From CAZHOV01 sp964534315 (GTDB lineage: Bacteria > Bacteroidota > Bacteroidia > Chitinophagales > Saprospiraceae), in the NCBI GenBank assembly GCA_964534315.1, contig CAZHOV010000048.1, positions 1-32,916 of the forward strand: DNA of 32,916 nt. Reading direction: 5' to 3'. Both the position numbers and the translations under genes were made by a program. A model generated the notes under the pieces. It was not told the origin of the DNA. It did no database searches and was given only the letters and a program-made list of their open reading frames with translations. Positions 22,279 to 30,722 of the stretch are shown here, piece after piece; positions within the stretch are counted from its first letter, which is position 1, and the number at the start of each line of letters is the position of its first letter.

Positions 22279-23094
22279 ATGAAATTATCTTTTTTTCCTT
22301 CGATTATAGCAATTGTTTTCATTTGTTTAAGTTTAATAGGTTGCCGTACAGAGTTTGAGCGGATTCGAGCATCTGGAGATACGGAATTGATTTATGAAAA
22401 GGCGATGACTTATTATGAGGAAGGAGATTATTTGAGAGCTCAGACGTTATTGGAATTGATCATTAGTAGTTATAGGGGGAAAAAAGAAGCGGAACAGATT
22501 TACTTCAAATTTGCTTACACCCATTTTTATCAGGGTAAATACATACTAGCTTCTTATTATTTTAAGAATTTTGCGAATACGTTTACAACGAGCCCTCTGA
22601 GAGAAGAAGCTGATTATATGGCCTCATTCTCCAATTATAAAATGTCTCCATCTTATCGTCTTGATCAGAGTTTTACCAAAGAAGCCATTGAGGGTTTTCA
22701 GACTTTCGTTAATATGTACCCTACTAGCTCCAAGGTGGAAAAATGTAATTTGTTGATCGACGAGATGCGTCGAAAATTGGAAAAGAAAACCTTTGAAAAA
22801 GCAGAATTGTATTTTAACCTCAAGCAGTACCAGTCAGCGGTGCATTCTTTTGAAAATTTGCTAAAAGATTTTCCGGAATCACCGGATGCGGAGCGAGTCC
22901 GCTATATGATTGTTAAAGCTAAATATTTATTAGCTTCTAACAGTATCGCCGACAAGAAAAGGGAGCGTTTCCGCGAAACACTAGAAAAGGCGGTTTCTTT
23001 TAAAACGCGCTACCCCGAAAGTGAATTCTTGAGAGACTTGGTCGTCATTGAAAAGACTACTAGTAAAAAATTAAATGATTTAAAAAATGAGTGA
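22279..23094 (+). CDS. bamD: Outer-membrane assembly lipoprotein BamD
   Basis: A 271-residue lipoprotein with lipobox SLIGC (Cys22). It is built of tetratricopeptide-like helix pairs: LIYEKAMTYYEEGDYLRAQTL, EQIYFKFAYTHFYQGKYILA, EEADYMASFSNYKMSPSYRLDQ and FEKAELYFNLKQYQSAVHSF. The YRLDQ motif and the TPR layout are typical of BamD. It is anchored in the inner leaflet of the outer membrane and works with BamA to fold beta-barrel proteins, many of which occur in this window. Length is normal. It overlaps rpoZ by 8 bases, which indicates translational coupling, and heads an operon of six plus-strand genes. Confidence 0.95.
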   Translation: MKLSFFPSIIAIVFICLSLIGCRTEFERIRASGDTELIYEKAMTYYEEGDYLRAQTLLELIISSYRGKKEAEQIYFKFAYTHFYQGKYILASYYFKNFANTFTTSPLREEADYMASFSNYKMSPSYRLDQSFTKEAIEGFQTFVNMYPTSSKVEKCNLLIDEMRRKLEKKTFEKAELYFNLKQYQSAVHSFENLLKDFPESPDAERVRYMIVKAKYLLASNSIADKKRERFRETLEKAVSFKTRYPESEFLRDLVVIEKTTSKKLNDLKNE

Positions 23095-23431
23095 TATCAA
23101 ATCAAAAGTTCAAGGACTAGATCCTAATATCAATTCCCGAAATATTGGTGAATTGGTAGAAAAAACCGGAAATATATACGAAGCGCTGGCTATTATCAGC
23201 AAGCGGTCTCGACAAATTCAAGTAGCATTGAAGCACGAGTTGCTTCAAAAATTGGAAGAATTTGCTTCTCAGTCCGACACTATTGAAGAGGTACACGAAA
23301 ACAAAGAGCAAATTGAAATTTCAAAGTTCTACGAGCGGCTACCCAATCCGGTGATTATCGCCACCAAAGAGTATATAGATGGCGATTTATACCATCGTTA
23401 CAATCAAAAAAAGCGGAAAAAGGATATCTAA
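23087..23431 (+). CDS. rpoZ: RNA polymerase omega subunit
   Basis: A 114-residue protein with the Bacteroidota omega pattern: TGNIYEALAIISKRSRQI near residues 27-44, a following helix, then FYERLPNPVIIATKEYIDG, and a basic tail (YNQKKRKKDI). Omega binds the beta' C-terminus and helps polymerase assembly and stability. It starts 8 bases inside bamD and is followed after 103 bases by coaBC, the same order seen widely in Bacteroidota. Confidence 0.92.
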   Translation: MSDIKSKVQGLDPNINSRNIGELVEKTGNIYEALAIISKRSRQIQVALKHELLQKLEEFASQSDTIEEVHENKEQIEISKFYERLPNPVIIATKEYIDGDLYHRYNQKKRKKDI

Positions 23432-23534
23432 ATTCCTTTACCTCTATGATCTATCTTATTCCTAAAGCGGCAAATTCGGATATACTTCCTTTTGCGGCTA
23501 AACTCTTCTATCCCAACTCCAGAATATTCACGTC

Positions 23535-24740
23535 TTGGAAATCAAAAATATTTTATTAGGAATCACTGGAAGTATAGCGGCCTATAAATCAGCCTTTCTA
23601 ACCAGGTTACTGGTAAAAAAAGGGTGGAATGTGAAAGTTGTTATGACTGCAGATGCTGCTAACTTTATTACGCCTCTAACTTTATCAACCCTTTCTAAGA
23701 ATCCGGTTCTGATCGATATTTCAACCGAAGAAAACTGGAATAACCACATCGAACTTGGTCTTTGGGCAGATGCTTTTGTAATTGCCCCCGCAACAGCTAA
23801 TACGCTAGCTAAAATGGCCATGGGCATTTGCGACAATCTCCTGTTGGCTACCTATCTTTCAGCTAAATGCCCTGTTTTTCATGCTCCTGCTATGGATCTC
23901 GATATGTGGAGGCACCCTTCCACAACCGCTAATATCCAAAGGCTGACCCAATATGGCAACCTGATCATCCCGGTCGAACATGGCGAATTGGCCAGCGGTC
24001 TGGTTGGAGAAGGGCGGATGGCAGCGCCCGAAAATATTATTGCCTTTCTAGAAAGCCATTTTCAACACCACCAAGCCTTAACCAATCGGCGGGTCCTCAT
24101 AACTGCCGGTCCCACTCAAGAGGCTATCGATCCTGTACGCTACATCGGCAACCACTCCAGCGGCAAGATGGGTATAGCGCTGGCAGAAGCCTTTTTGGCA
24201 CTGGGAGCCAGGGTACACCTCATTTTAGGACCTACTCATATACAACCAACTCCTCACCCCGCCCTTCAAGTTACTCACGTGCAAAGTGCCGGGGAAATGT
24301 TCAACGCTGCTGTCCGCAATTTTCCAGAAACCGAAATTGCCATCATGGCAGCGGCGGTAGCCGATTACCGTCCTAAAACAGTGGCGAGTGAAAAACTCAA
24401 AAAAAATGAAGGCGATATGGTGATCGAATTGGAACGCACCCAAGATATCGCAGCCCATCTGGGAACCCTGAAAAAACAAGGACAACTACTTATTGGCTTC
24501 GCCTTAGAAACCCAAAATGAACTTACCAACGCCCAAAAGAAATTACACACAAAAAATTTCGACTTCATTGTTTTAAATTCTTTAAAAGAAAAAGGGGCCG
24601 GTTTTAAGCATGATACCAATAAAATAACTATACTAGACCAAAACAATAACATCGAAAATTTTGAGTTAAAGACAAAAAAAGAAGTTGCTAAAGATATTGT
24701 AAACTACGCGCTTCAATATTTTTCACCTTCCAATTCTTAA
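23535..24740 (+). CDS. coaBC: Bifunctional phosphopantothenoylcysteine decarboxylase / phosphopantothenate-cysteine ligase
   Basis: This enzyme performs two consecutive steps of coenzyme A synthesis: cysteine ligation to 4'-phosphopantothenate (C-terminal CoaB) and FMN-dependent decarboxylation (N-terminal CoaC). The 401 residues begin EIKNILLGITGSIAAYK and hold His71, PATAN at 85-89 and HAPAMDLDMW at 116-125. GELASGLVGEGRM at 150-162 and the CoaB start RVLITAGPTQEAIDPVRYIGNHSSG follow. Two motifs differ from the E. coli form: PAMD instead of PAMN, and SGLVGEGRM instead of a Cys-containing flap. I believe both are usual in Bacteroidota. The only start is TTG at 23535, which fits the expected N-terminus; no ATG is available in frame. 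A 37-codon ORF (23446-23559) overlaps this start in another frame. Confidence 0.95.
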   Translation: MEIKNILLGITGSIAAYKSAFLTRLLVKKGWNVKVVMTADAANFITPLTLSTLSKNPVLIDISTEENWNNHIELGLWADAFVIAPATANTLAKMAMGICDNLLLATYLSAKCPVFHAPAMDLDMWRHPSTTANIQRLTQYGNLIIPVEHGELASGLVGEGRMAAPENIIAFLESHFQHHQALTNRRVLITAGPTQEAIDPVRYIGNHSSGKMGIALAEAFLALGARVHLILGPTHIQPTPHPALQVTHVQSAGEMFNAAVRNFPETEIAIMAAAVADYRPKTVASEKLKKNEGDMVIELERTQDIAAHLGTLKKQGQLLIGFALETQNELTNAQKKLHTKNFDFIVLNSLKEKGAGFKHDTNKITILDQNNNIENFELKTKKEVAKDIVNYALQYFSPSNS

Positions 24741-24752
24741 AATACTGAATCT

Positions 24753-25685
24753 ATGATAATGAGATTGATGAAAGAAATTACTTGTTTTTCAGGCTTGGTG
24801 ATCTTCCTGACAGGAGTATCTGTATCTGCCTTGATAGGCCAGGAAATTCAGGCCACCGTCAATATCAATACGCCGCAACTACAATTGTCTGATCCCAAGG
24901 TGTTTCAAACCCTTCAAAATGATATGCAGGAATTCCTGAATAACCAGAAATGGACTGATGACTATTTCGAACAGGAAGAGCGGATAAAGATGCAGGTCAA
25001 CATGACAATCACCAAAGAGCTATCGCCTACCGCTTTTGAAGCGGAAATTATGATACAGGCTTCCCGCCCCGTTTTCAACAGCGCCTACGAAACCATCATG
25101 CTTTCACATAATGACCGGCAGATTACCTTTTCCTACCAGCAATTCACCCCTTTTATTTTTAATCAAAATACCTTTACTAATAACCTGACTTCCATTCTTT
25201 CCTTCTATGTCTACATTATATTAGGAATGGATTACGACTCGTTTTCACTCTATGGGGGGGAACAATTTTTCAATAACGCCCAAGATATCCTAAACCTCGT
25301 CCCCCAATCTGTTGCTGCTAATAACAAAGGATGGCGATCTATTGATGGTAACCGAAATCGGTACTGGATCATTGAGAATTTTCTCAATCCCCGAATTAAA
25401 CCCTACCGGAAACTGTTGTATGATTATCATCGCCAGGGCCTGGATTTGATGTTTCAAGATCCGGCAGCAGCGCGCAGTACATTACTAGGTGCGTTAGAAA
25501 CGTTGCAACAAGTTAATAGAAACTACCCTAACGCCATGGTATTACAAATGTTTTCCTTGGCTAAAGCCAATGAAATAGTTGAAATTTTTAAAGAAGGTAC
25601 CAGCGAGGAAAAGAACAGGTTAAAAAGTGTTATGACACAGGTTGATGCAGCAAACTCGTCAAAGTACCAAGAGGTCGGAAAATAA
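24753..25685 (+). CDS. porD: PorD-like protein (DUF4835, T9SS-associated)
   Basis: A 310-residue exported protein with an N-terminal signal sequence. The start could be ATG 24753 or the next ATG at 24759. The mature part shows the DUF4835/PorD pattern: QEIQATVNINTPQLQLSDPK near the start, FLNNQKWTDDYFEQEERIK, ASRPVFNSAYETI, LSFYVYIILGMDYDSFSL, and a late helix region with LDLMFQDPAAARSTLLGALE. PorD is reported as required for T9SS function in Porphyromonas gingivalis, but its molecular role is not settled. Position directly after coaBC (12 bases) is the conserved Bacteroidota arrangement and supports the call. Confidence 0.88.
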   Translation: MIMRLMKEITCFSGLVIFLTGVSVSALIGQEIQATVNINTPQLQLSDPKVFQTLQNDMQEFLNNQKWTDDYFEQEERIKMQVNMTITKELSPTAFEAEIMIQASRPVFNSAYETIMLSHNDRQITFSYQQFTPFIFNQNTFTNNLTSILSFYVYIILGMDYDSFSLYGGEQFFNNAQDILNLVPQSVAANNKGWRSIDGNRNRYWIIENFLNPRIKPYRKLLYDYHRQGLDLMFQDPAAARSTLLGALETLQQVNRNYPNAMVLQMFSLAKANEIVEIFKEGTSEEKNRLKSVMTQVDAANSSKYQEVGK

Positions 25686-25698
25686 TTTTTAAAAAGAT

Positions 25699-27312
25699 AT
25701 GTCTATTCAAAACAGTTTTTTTATTTCACGCCCCGGTTTACTTCTTGTATTATTGTTATGGGTAGGAATTCGACCTGTATTTGGTCAAGACGATACTGAG
25801 AATGCTCCAATACTATCTTGGGGCTCTGGTTACGCTGCCCCCTCCAATGCAACACTCGAAAAAGTTTTTGGCTGGGGAACCAATGGGTTTTATACCCTAC
25901 GGCTTAAGGGAAATGCAGAGAATCCTTCCAAAAAGATCTTTATCGACCAGTTTGACCGAACCCTTTCTTTAAAAAATGGCAGTGAGATCAATCTGGAATA
26001 CCGGGGAAAAGAACGCGAATTCATCGAACTGCTGCTACTCGACGGTAAATTTTATCTACTGACCGCCTACCACAACCGACACCACCGGAAAAACTATCTT
26101 TTTATTCAGGATTTGGATAAAAAAAGCCTGAGGTTGGAAAAAGGCGTCAACAAAATCTCGGAGATCAATTCTATTGGACTCACCAAGACCGGAGATTATG
26201 GGATAAAACTATCAAAAGACAGTTCCAAGATTCTGGTCTTTAGTGATATTCCCGGAAAGAAAAACGACTCCAAGAAATTTGGTATCCAGGTTTTTGATGC
26301 CCGGTTCAATGAGTTGTGGGATAAAGAGATCAAGCTTCCCTATTCCCAAGATCAGTTTTTCGCTTCTGAATTTGACATTGATAATCAGGGAAATGTCTAT
26401 TTAATGGGCGTCCAGCAACTCCCCGCTGAACGTATCAGAGAACCGGGTAATCCAGGATATCGGTACCTTGCTTATGCTTATTTGGAAGAAGGGAAAGTCA
26501 GAAGAAAATTTAAATTATCGCTGGAAGACAGATACATTACCGATCTTACCTTTCGCAGATCAGGCCAATATCTGATTTGCGCGGGATTTTATTCGGAAAA
26601 AAGCGCCCGGTCTGTCAAAGGCACTTGTCTTTTCCGTCTGAACATTGGAGAGGAAAAGATTGAACAACGTGCAGCCGTCCCTTTCGATTTCAATTTCTTA
26701 ACGGCTAACCTATCAGCAAAAAAACGGGAAAAAGCACTCAAAGCGGAGCAGGAAGGGAATATTAAAAAGCAGCCTGAGCTCTATCGTTATTCGCTGGATA
26801 AGCTTATTCCCCGAACAGATGGAGGTGCTGTGCTGATTGCCGAGCAATTTTTTGTGGAAGAGCGAAGTGAGCGTGATTTTTTTACCGGCCGGATATTTAT
26901 CGATTATTATTATCACTATAATGATATCATCATTGCCAATATTATGCCATCAGGCGAGTTAGAATGGGTAGACCGCATTCCCAAGCGGCAGGTTACGCTG
27001 AACGACAATGGCTATTATTCCTCCTATTCAATGGCGACTTTAAGCGATCGTTTTATGTTTATTTTTAATGACAATGAGCGAAATTTCTTTGAAGCCGATG
27101 CCAATAAACTTTTTGGTTTTAATCGCTCCAATGCAGTATTAGCCCTTTCTGAAATTCTTCGTGACGGTCAGATCAATATATCTCCATTGGCCCGCGAAGA
27201 TGCCATTGGAGTATTGCCGAGGCCCAAGTCGTGCATGCAAATCAGTAAAAATCAAATGCTCGTTTATGGGGAACGAGGTAAAAACTACCGCTTCGGTATT
27301 CTTCAATTTTAG
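25699..27312 (+). CDS. Secreted protein of unknown function, possible beta-propeller
   Basis: I do not recognise a family. The 537 residues start with a signal peptide (hydrophobic LLLVLLLWVG, cleavage near VFGQ-D, residue ~31). The rest is rich in short beta-strands separated by turns, with recurring blocks such as FIELLLLDGKFYLLTAYHN, LTKTGDYGIKLSKDSSKILVFSDIPG, FDIDNQGNVYLMGVQQ, TFRRSGQYLICAGFYSEK and YYSSYSMATLSDRFMFIF. That fits a multi-blade beta-propeller. No catalytic motif, sorting domain or lipobox was seen. It follows porD by 13 bases and precedes purN by 3 bases, so it is co-transcribed with an envelope gene set; a periplasmic role is the best guess. Confidence 0.82.
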   Translation: MSIQNSFFISRPGLLLVLLLWVGIRPVFGQDDTENAPILSWGSGYAAPSNATLEKVFGWGTNGFYTLRLKGNAENPSKKIFIDQFDRTLSLKNGSEINLEYRGKEREFIELLLLDGKFYLLTAYHNRHHRKNYLFIQDLDKKSLRLEKGVNKISEINSIGLTKTGDYGIKLSKDSSKILVFSDIPGKKNDSKKFGIQVFDARFNELWDKEIKLPYSQDQFFASEFDIDNQGNVYLMGVQQLPAERIREPGNPGYRYLAYAYLEEGKVRRKFKLSLEDRYITDLTFRRSGQYLICAGFYSEKSARSVKGTCLFRLNIGEEKIEQRAAVPFDFNFLTANLSAKKREKALKAEQEGNIKKQPELYRYSLDKLIPRTDGGAVLIAEQFFVEERSERDFFTGRIFIDYYYHYNDIIIANIMPSGELEWVDRIPKRQVTLNDNGYYSSYSMATLSDRFMFIFNDNERNFFEADANKLFGFNRSNAVLALSEILRDGQINISPLAREDAIGVLPRPKSCMQISKNQMLVYGERGKNYRFGILQF

Positions 27313-27315
27313 CCT

Positions 27316-27888
27316 ATGAGTAGTGTTCGTTTAGCCATTTTCGCCTCCGGCACGGGGAGCAACGCCAAAAAGATCATAGAATATTTCGAAGATCGGCAGG
27401 ATGTCGAGGTGGCTATCGTCGTATCCAATAAGAAGCACGCGCCTGTTTTGGCCATGGCTCAGGAAAAAGGCTTAATGACTAAGGTCATTTCAAAAAGTTA
27501 TTTTTATGATACGGAATCCATATTAGAAGACTTCGATCGATTAAAGATCGATTGGATCATATTAGCAGGTTTCCTTTGGCTTGTTCCCTCCTATCTCATT
27601 CAACAATATTCCGATAAGATCATCAACATTCACCCCGCCCTTCTTCCCAGATTCGGGGGTAAAGGCATGTACGGGATGCATGTCCACCGCGCAGTAAAAG
27701 CATCCGATGCGCAAGAAACAGGCATCACCATACATTTTGTCAACGAAGTGTATGATGACGGCCGGATCATTTTTCAGGCTCGCTGCCCCGTAGCGCCAGA
27801 AGACACCCCTGAGTCCATCGCAGCAAAAGTCCGAAGCCTCGAACACCGGCATTTTGCGCAGGTTATTGACAGGTTGGTTGGGGGGTAA
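27316..27888 (+). CDS. purN: Phosphoribosylglycinamide formyltransferase (PurN)
   Basis: A 190-residue enzyme that transfers a formyl group from 10-formyltetrahydrofolate to GAR, the third step of purine synthesis. Seen are the phosphate-binding ASGTGSN at 10-16, the folate loop LAGFLWLVP at 83-91, and the catalytic triad Asn104 and His106 in INIHPALLPRFGGKGMYG with Asp148 in NEVYDDGRI. Length equals the family norm. The last three codons (VGG) and the stop lie in the G-rich start of the following repeat array, so the array may have set the C-terminus. It ends the bamD operon. Confidence 0.96.
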   Translation: MSSVRLAIFASGTGSNAKKIIEYFEDRQDVEVAIVVSNKKHAPVLAMAQEKGLMTKVISKSYFYDTESILEDFDRLKIDWIILAGFLWLVPSYLIQQYSDKIINIHPALLPRFGGKGMYGMHVHRAVKASDAQETGITIHFVNEVYDDGRIIFQARCPVAPEDTPESIAAKVRSLEHRHFAQVIDRLVGG

Positions 27889-28062
27889 GGGGGTGCAAGG
27901 TCTCAGGGTCTCAAGGTATCAGGGGTTCAGGGGTGCAGGGGGGTGCAGGGGGTACAAGGTCTCAGGATATCAAGGTCTCAGGGTATCGAGGTCTCAGGGT
28001 ATCAAGGTATCAGGGGTTCAGGGGGTATCAAGGTATCAAGGTATCAGGGGTTCAGGGTCTGT
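27880..28062 (+). repeat. Array of 8-bp tandem repeats, unit AAGGTATC, after purN
   Basis: About 20 degenerate units such as AAGGTCTC, AGGGTATC, AAGGTATC, AGGGGTTC and GGGGGTGC run from the purN stop to 28062. Unit length, the AAGGT core and the GGGGGTGCA and GGGTACAAGG variants match the array at 9249-9722 (unit AAGGTAAC), and both lie on the coding strand of the gene just ended. At 27922-27952 four G-runs (4, 4, 6 and 5 G) are separated by four-base loops, a canonical G-quadruplex motif. It fills most of the 302-base gap; 28063-28190 holds no recognised signal. Confidence 0.9.
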
Positions 28063-28190
28063 TTCTTTGCATTTGGTTAAATTCATGCCTTTTTATGCCA
28101 GTCGATTCGTAAAAAGTTTAATACCTTTATACTGCAACTTATCTATTTGGACTTTTTACCTGAATTTATTTTTTATTTAAACTTCCTAAT

Positions 28191-30437
28191 ATGAAACACT
28201 TATTTACACTTATGGTGAGTATTGTTCTCCACTTTTATTTTATCCATGCTCAAACGATTTATGTCGACGCAGATGCTTCTGGAGCTAATAACGGATCTTC
28301 CTGGGCAGATGCTTATACCGATTTGCAGGATGCGCTCGATAATGCCAATACAGATGATGCCATCTGGATTGCTGAAGGAACCTATTTCCCCGGAAGTGGC
28401 TCGCTAGACACCAATTCCGTATTCAACATCGAAACGCCTGTAAAACTATATGGCGGATTTGACGGAACAGAAGCCATGCTTGAAGACCGCGATTTTGACA
28501 ATAATATTACCCGCTTAAGCGGTGACTTACAGGAAGATGATATTCCCGGAAATCTATCTACCAATAGGGAAGACAATGCAACGCACGTAGTTGTGGTAGA
28601 TAGTTTACTAAGCAGTTCGACCGTTTTTGACGGTTTATATGTCTCCGGCGGGCATACCAGTAACAATGGCGACCTGGAGCTATTTGCCCGCGCAGGAGGG
28701 GGAATATTTAGCCGCAGTACAATCGAAGTGCGCAATTGCGTATTCGAAGAAAATTACGGACGGAGCGGTGCTGGAATATACGTGATTTGGGAGGACCTGG
28801 AAGGGTGTGTTTTTGAAAACAGCCTATTTGAGGATAACCAATCGACTAGCCAGGGAGCGGGTATTATGTTGAATACAATTGTTGATGCCCAAGTCATCAA
28901 CTGTGATTTTGAAAATAATATCGCCGTAAGAGGAGCATTTTATCCTTTACGTTGTGAAAATATATTAGTTGACGGATGTAATTTTATTAATAATGAAAAT
29001 AGCGGAGGATTCGGCGGAGCACTTTTTAGTTGGAGTAATGAGTTTATTCTAGTTAAAAATTCCACTTTTGAAGGCAATGTGGCAGGTAATTCCGGAGCGG
29101 GCTACATTGATGGCAGAGAATTGGATGATGGATTAATTTCCTTTGACAGCTGTACCTTCAGAGAAAATGAAGTCAGTGGCTGGGGCGGAGCCCTGGGCAT
29201 CCTCCAAACGCCAAATTCATCAATTACCAATTGTACCTTTGAAGGAAATATCGGCGCTGGTCTTGGATCTACGTCAGGAGGTGGCGGAGCATTGTGGTAC
29301 GGATTTGTAGGAGAAAATGAAGTATCGAATTGCCTTTTTGAAAGCAATACCTCAGAATGGGGAGGAGCCATTTTCGTTCAAAACGATTCTACCAATCTTT
29401 ATTTAGAGGAATGCGACTTTTTGTTCAATTCGTGTAATGGTAACGGTGGTGCTGTCTATACCTCTGGCGGATCTATATTAGAAGTTGATGATTGCTACTT
29501 TGAATTGAACTCCGGAGAATTTGGAGGAGCGATCACTTGTCTTGAAGATTCATTGGATCTCACGATGGTCGCTATTGAAAACTCCATTTTCAATTTTAAC
29601 AATGCCTCTGAACAAGGTGGTGCCTTTAACTTTTTAGATTCCGACGTCTCTATCGTTAACTGCCTCATTGCCAATAATACGGCTCAGGGAAATGGCACCG
29701 GCGGAGCCCTTTCAAATAATGCTACCTTCCAATCCAATGCAGTCGTTAACTTAATGAATACCACCTTTGCCAAAAATTTTGGAAACGGCGATGTTGGTGG
29801 AAGTATTGCACAATGGGAAGAATCGGATACCATGTCCACTGACGCCATTATCAATGCGCAAAATTGCATCTTTAATGACTTCGATGATAATTATCGAATT
29901 GAAGACGGTACTCCTATTTTTAATTCGAATGGAGGTAATTTAAGCAACGACGATAGTATGGAGTCCTTCCTCACAGGTACAAATGACCTTAATGATGAGG
30001 ACCCTGAATTTGTTGATGAAGACGATGACGATTACCACCTAAGCCCGGGAAGTCCCTGCATTAATATGGGAATAGCGACAGACGCACCTCCATTCGATAT
30101 TGAAGGAACACCAAGATATGGAGAAGTGGATATGGGAGCCTACGAATACATTGATCCTACTAATGTGGCAGAAGCAGATCCAAATATTAATGGGATTGAC
30201 CTATTTCCGAACCCTGCGAAAGCATACACGAATTTGCAACTGAACAATGATTGGGAAGGCGAATTGCAAGTCCATATTTTTGATGTGACCGGCAAACTAG
30301 TCATTTCAAAAACATTTGAAAAAATGAATAATTCCCAATCTTTCGAACTTAGATTGGATAATTTACAGCGCGGTTTCTACGAAGCTTATATCATCTTCAA
30401 TAAAGAACAGTTTAGCAGTAAGTTGATTAAGCTGTAG
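28191..30437 (+). CDS. Secreted parallel beta-helix protein with T9SS sorting domain
   Basis: A 748-residue exported protein with a signal peptide (MKHLFTLMVSIVLHFYFIHAQ). The opening TIYVDADASGANNGSSWADA is the standard start of right-handed beta-helix (pectate-lyase-like) surface proteins. From about 165 to 560 there are roughly fifteen coils of the pattern 'GGA(L/I)....S.h.h.NC.F..N', for example GGALFSWSNEFILVKNSTF and GGAIFVQNDSTNLYLEECDF. An acidic spacer leads to LSPGSPCINMGIATDAPPFD and MGAYEY, typical of the family's end. Residues after ~670 (IDLFPNPAKAYTNLQL to SSKLIKL) are a T9SS type A sorting domain. No catalytic residues were identified, so a polysaccharide-binding or adhesive surface role is as likely as a lyase. 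A strong terminator follows. Confidence 0.92.
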   Translation: MKHLFTLMVSIVLHFYFIHAQTIYVDADASGANNGSSWADAYTDLQDALDNANTDDAIWIAEGTYFPGSGSLDTNSVFNIETPVKLYGGFDGTEAMLEDRDFDNNITRLSGDLQEDDIPGNLSTNREDNATHVVVVDSLLSSSTVFDGLYVSGGHTSNNGDLELFARAGGGIFSRSTIEVRNCVFEENYGRSGAGIYVIWEDLEGCVFENSLFEDNQSTSQGAGIMLNTIVDAQVINCDFENNIAVRGAFYPLRCENILVDGCNFINNENSGGFGGALFSWSNEFILVKNSTFEGNVAGNSGAGYIDGRELDDGLISFDSCTFRENEVSGWGGALGILQTPNSSITNCTFEGNIGAGLGSTSGGGGALWYGFVGENEVSNCLFESNTSEWGGAIFVQNDSTNLYLEECDFLFNSCNGNGGAVYTSGGSILEVDDCYFELNSGEFGGAITCLEDSLDLTMVAIENSIFNFNNASEQGGAFNFLDSDVSIVNCLIANNTAQGNGTGGALSNNATFQSNAVVNLMNTTFAKNFGNGDVGGSIAQWEESDTMSTDAIINAQNCIFNDFDDNYRIEDGTPIFNSNGGNLSNDDSMESFLTGTNDLNDEDPEFVDEDDDDYHLSPGSPCINMGIATDAPPFDIEGTPRYGEVDMGAYEYIDPTNVAEADPNINGIDLFPNPAKAYTNLQLNNDWEGELQVHIFDVTGKLVISKTFEKMNNSQSFELRLDNLQRGFYEAYIIFNKEQFSSKLIKL

Positions 30438-30460
30438 CCTTCTCCACTCTTAACTTCACT

Positions 30461-30495
30461 AAAAAAGCAGGTGAAAAATTTCACCTGCTTTTTTT
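30461..30495. terminator. Intrinsic terminator after the beta-helix gene
   Basis: A 16-bp perfect stem (30461-30476 with 30479-30494) with flanking A6 and T7 runs starts 23 bases after the stop codon. The A/T symmetry lets it work in both directions. Confidence 0.93.
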
Positions 30496-30512
30496 ATCTC
30501 CTCCCCTTACCG

Positions 30513-30543
30513 TTGGCTTCTTCACAAAAATTCCCTAACTTTG
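30513..30543 (+). promoter_or_regulatory. Promoter of the PorE-like gene
   Basis: TTG (30513-30515), exactly 20 bases, TAACTTTG (30536-30543). The transcript would carry a leader of about 170 bases before the ATG at 30723. Within it is a six-codon ORF (MTFFHH, 30562-30582); its meaning is unclear. Confidence 0.72.
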
Positions 30544-30722
30544 AATAGTAGAGTATTATAGATGACTTTTTTTCATCATTAATGCTTCTTTTTAGGATCT
30601 AAAACAAAACTTTTTAACAACTCTTGGAAATTTGGATTAATCTACACCCTGACTTCCACCTTTAATCCACACTTTTCAAAGGGTTGAGTATTTATTTACA
30701 AACACTCAAACCTTACTTCACT

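Noticed and set aside
27854..28180. Plus-strand frame through the purN-end array
   Set aside because: It is an out-of-frame reading of the purN end and the repeat units, with composition dictated by the repeat.
30562..30582. MTFFHH leader peptide as a histidine/phenylalanine attenuator
   Set aside because: Only two codons of each, no alternating hairpins around it, and the downstream gene is not in amino-acid metabolism.
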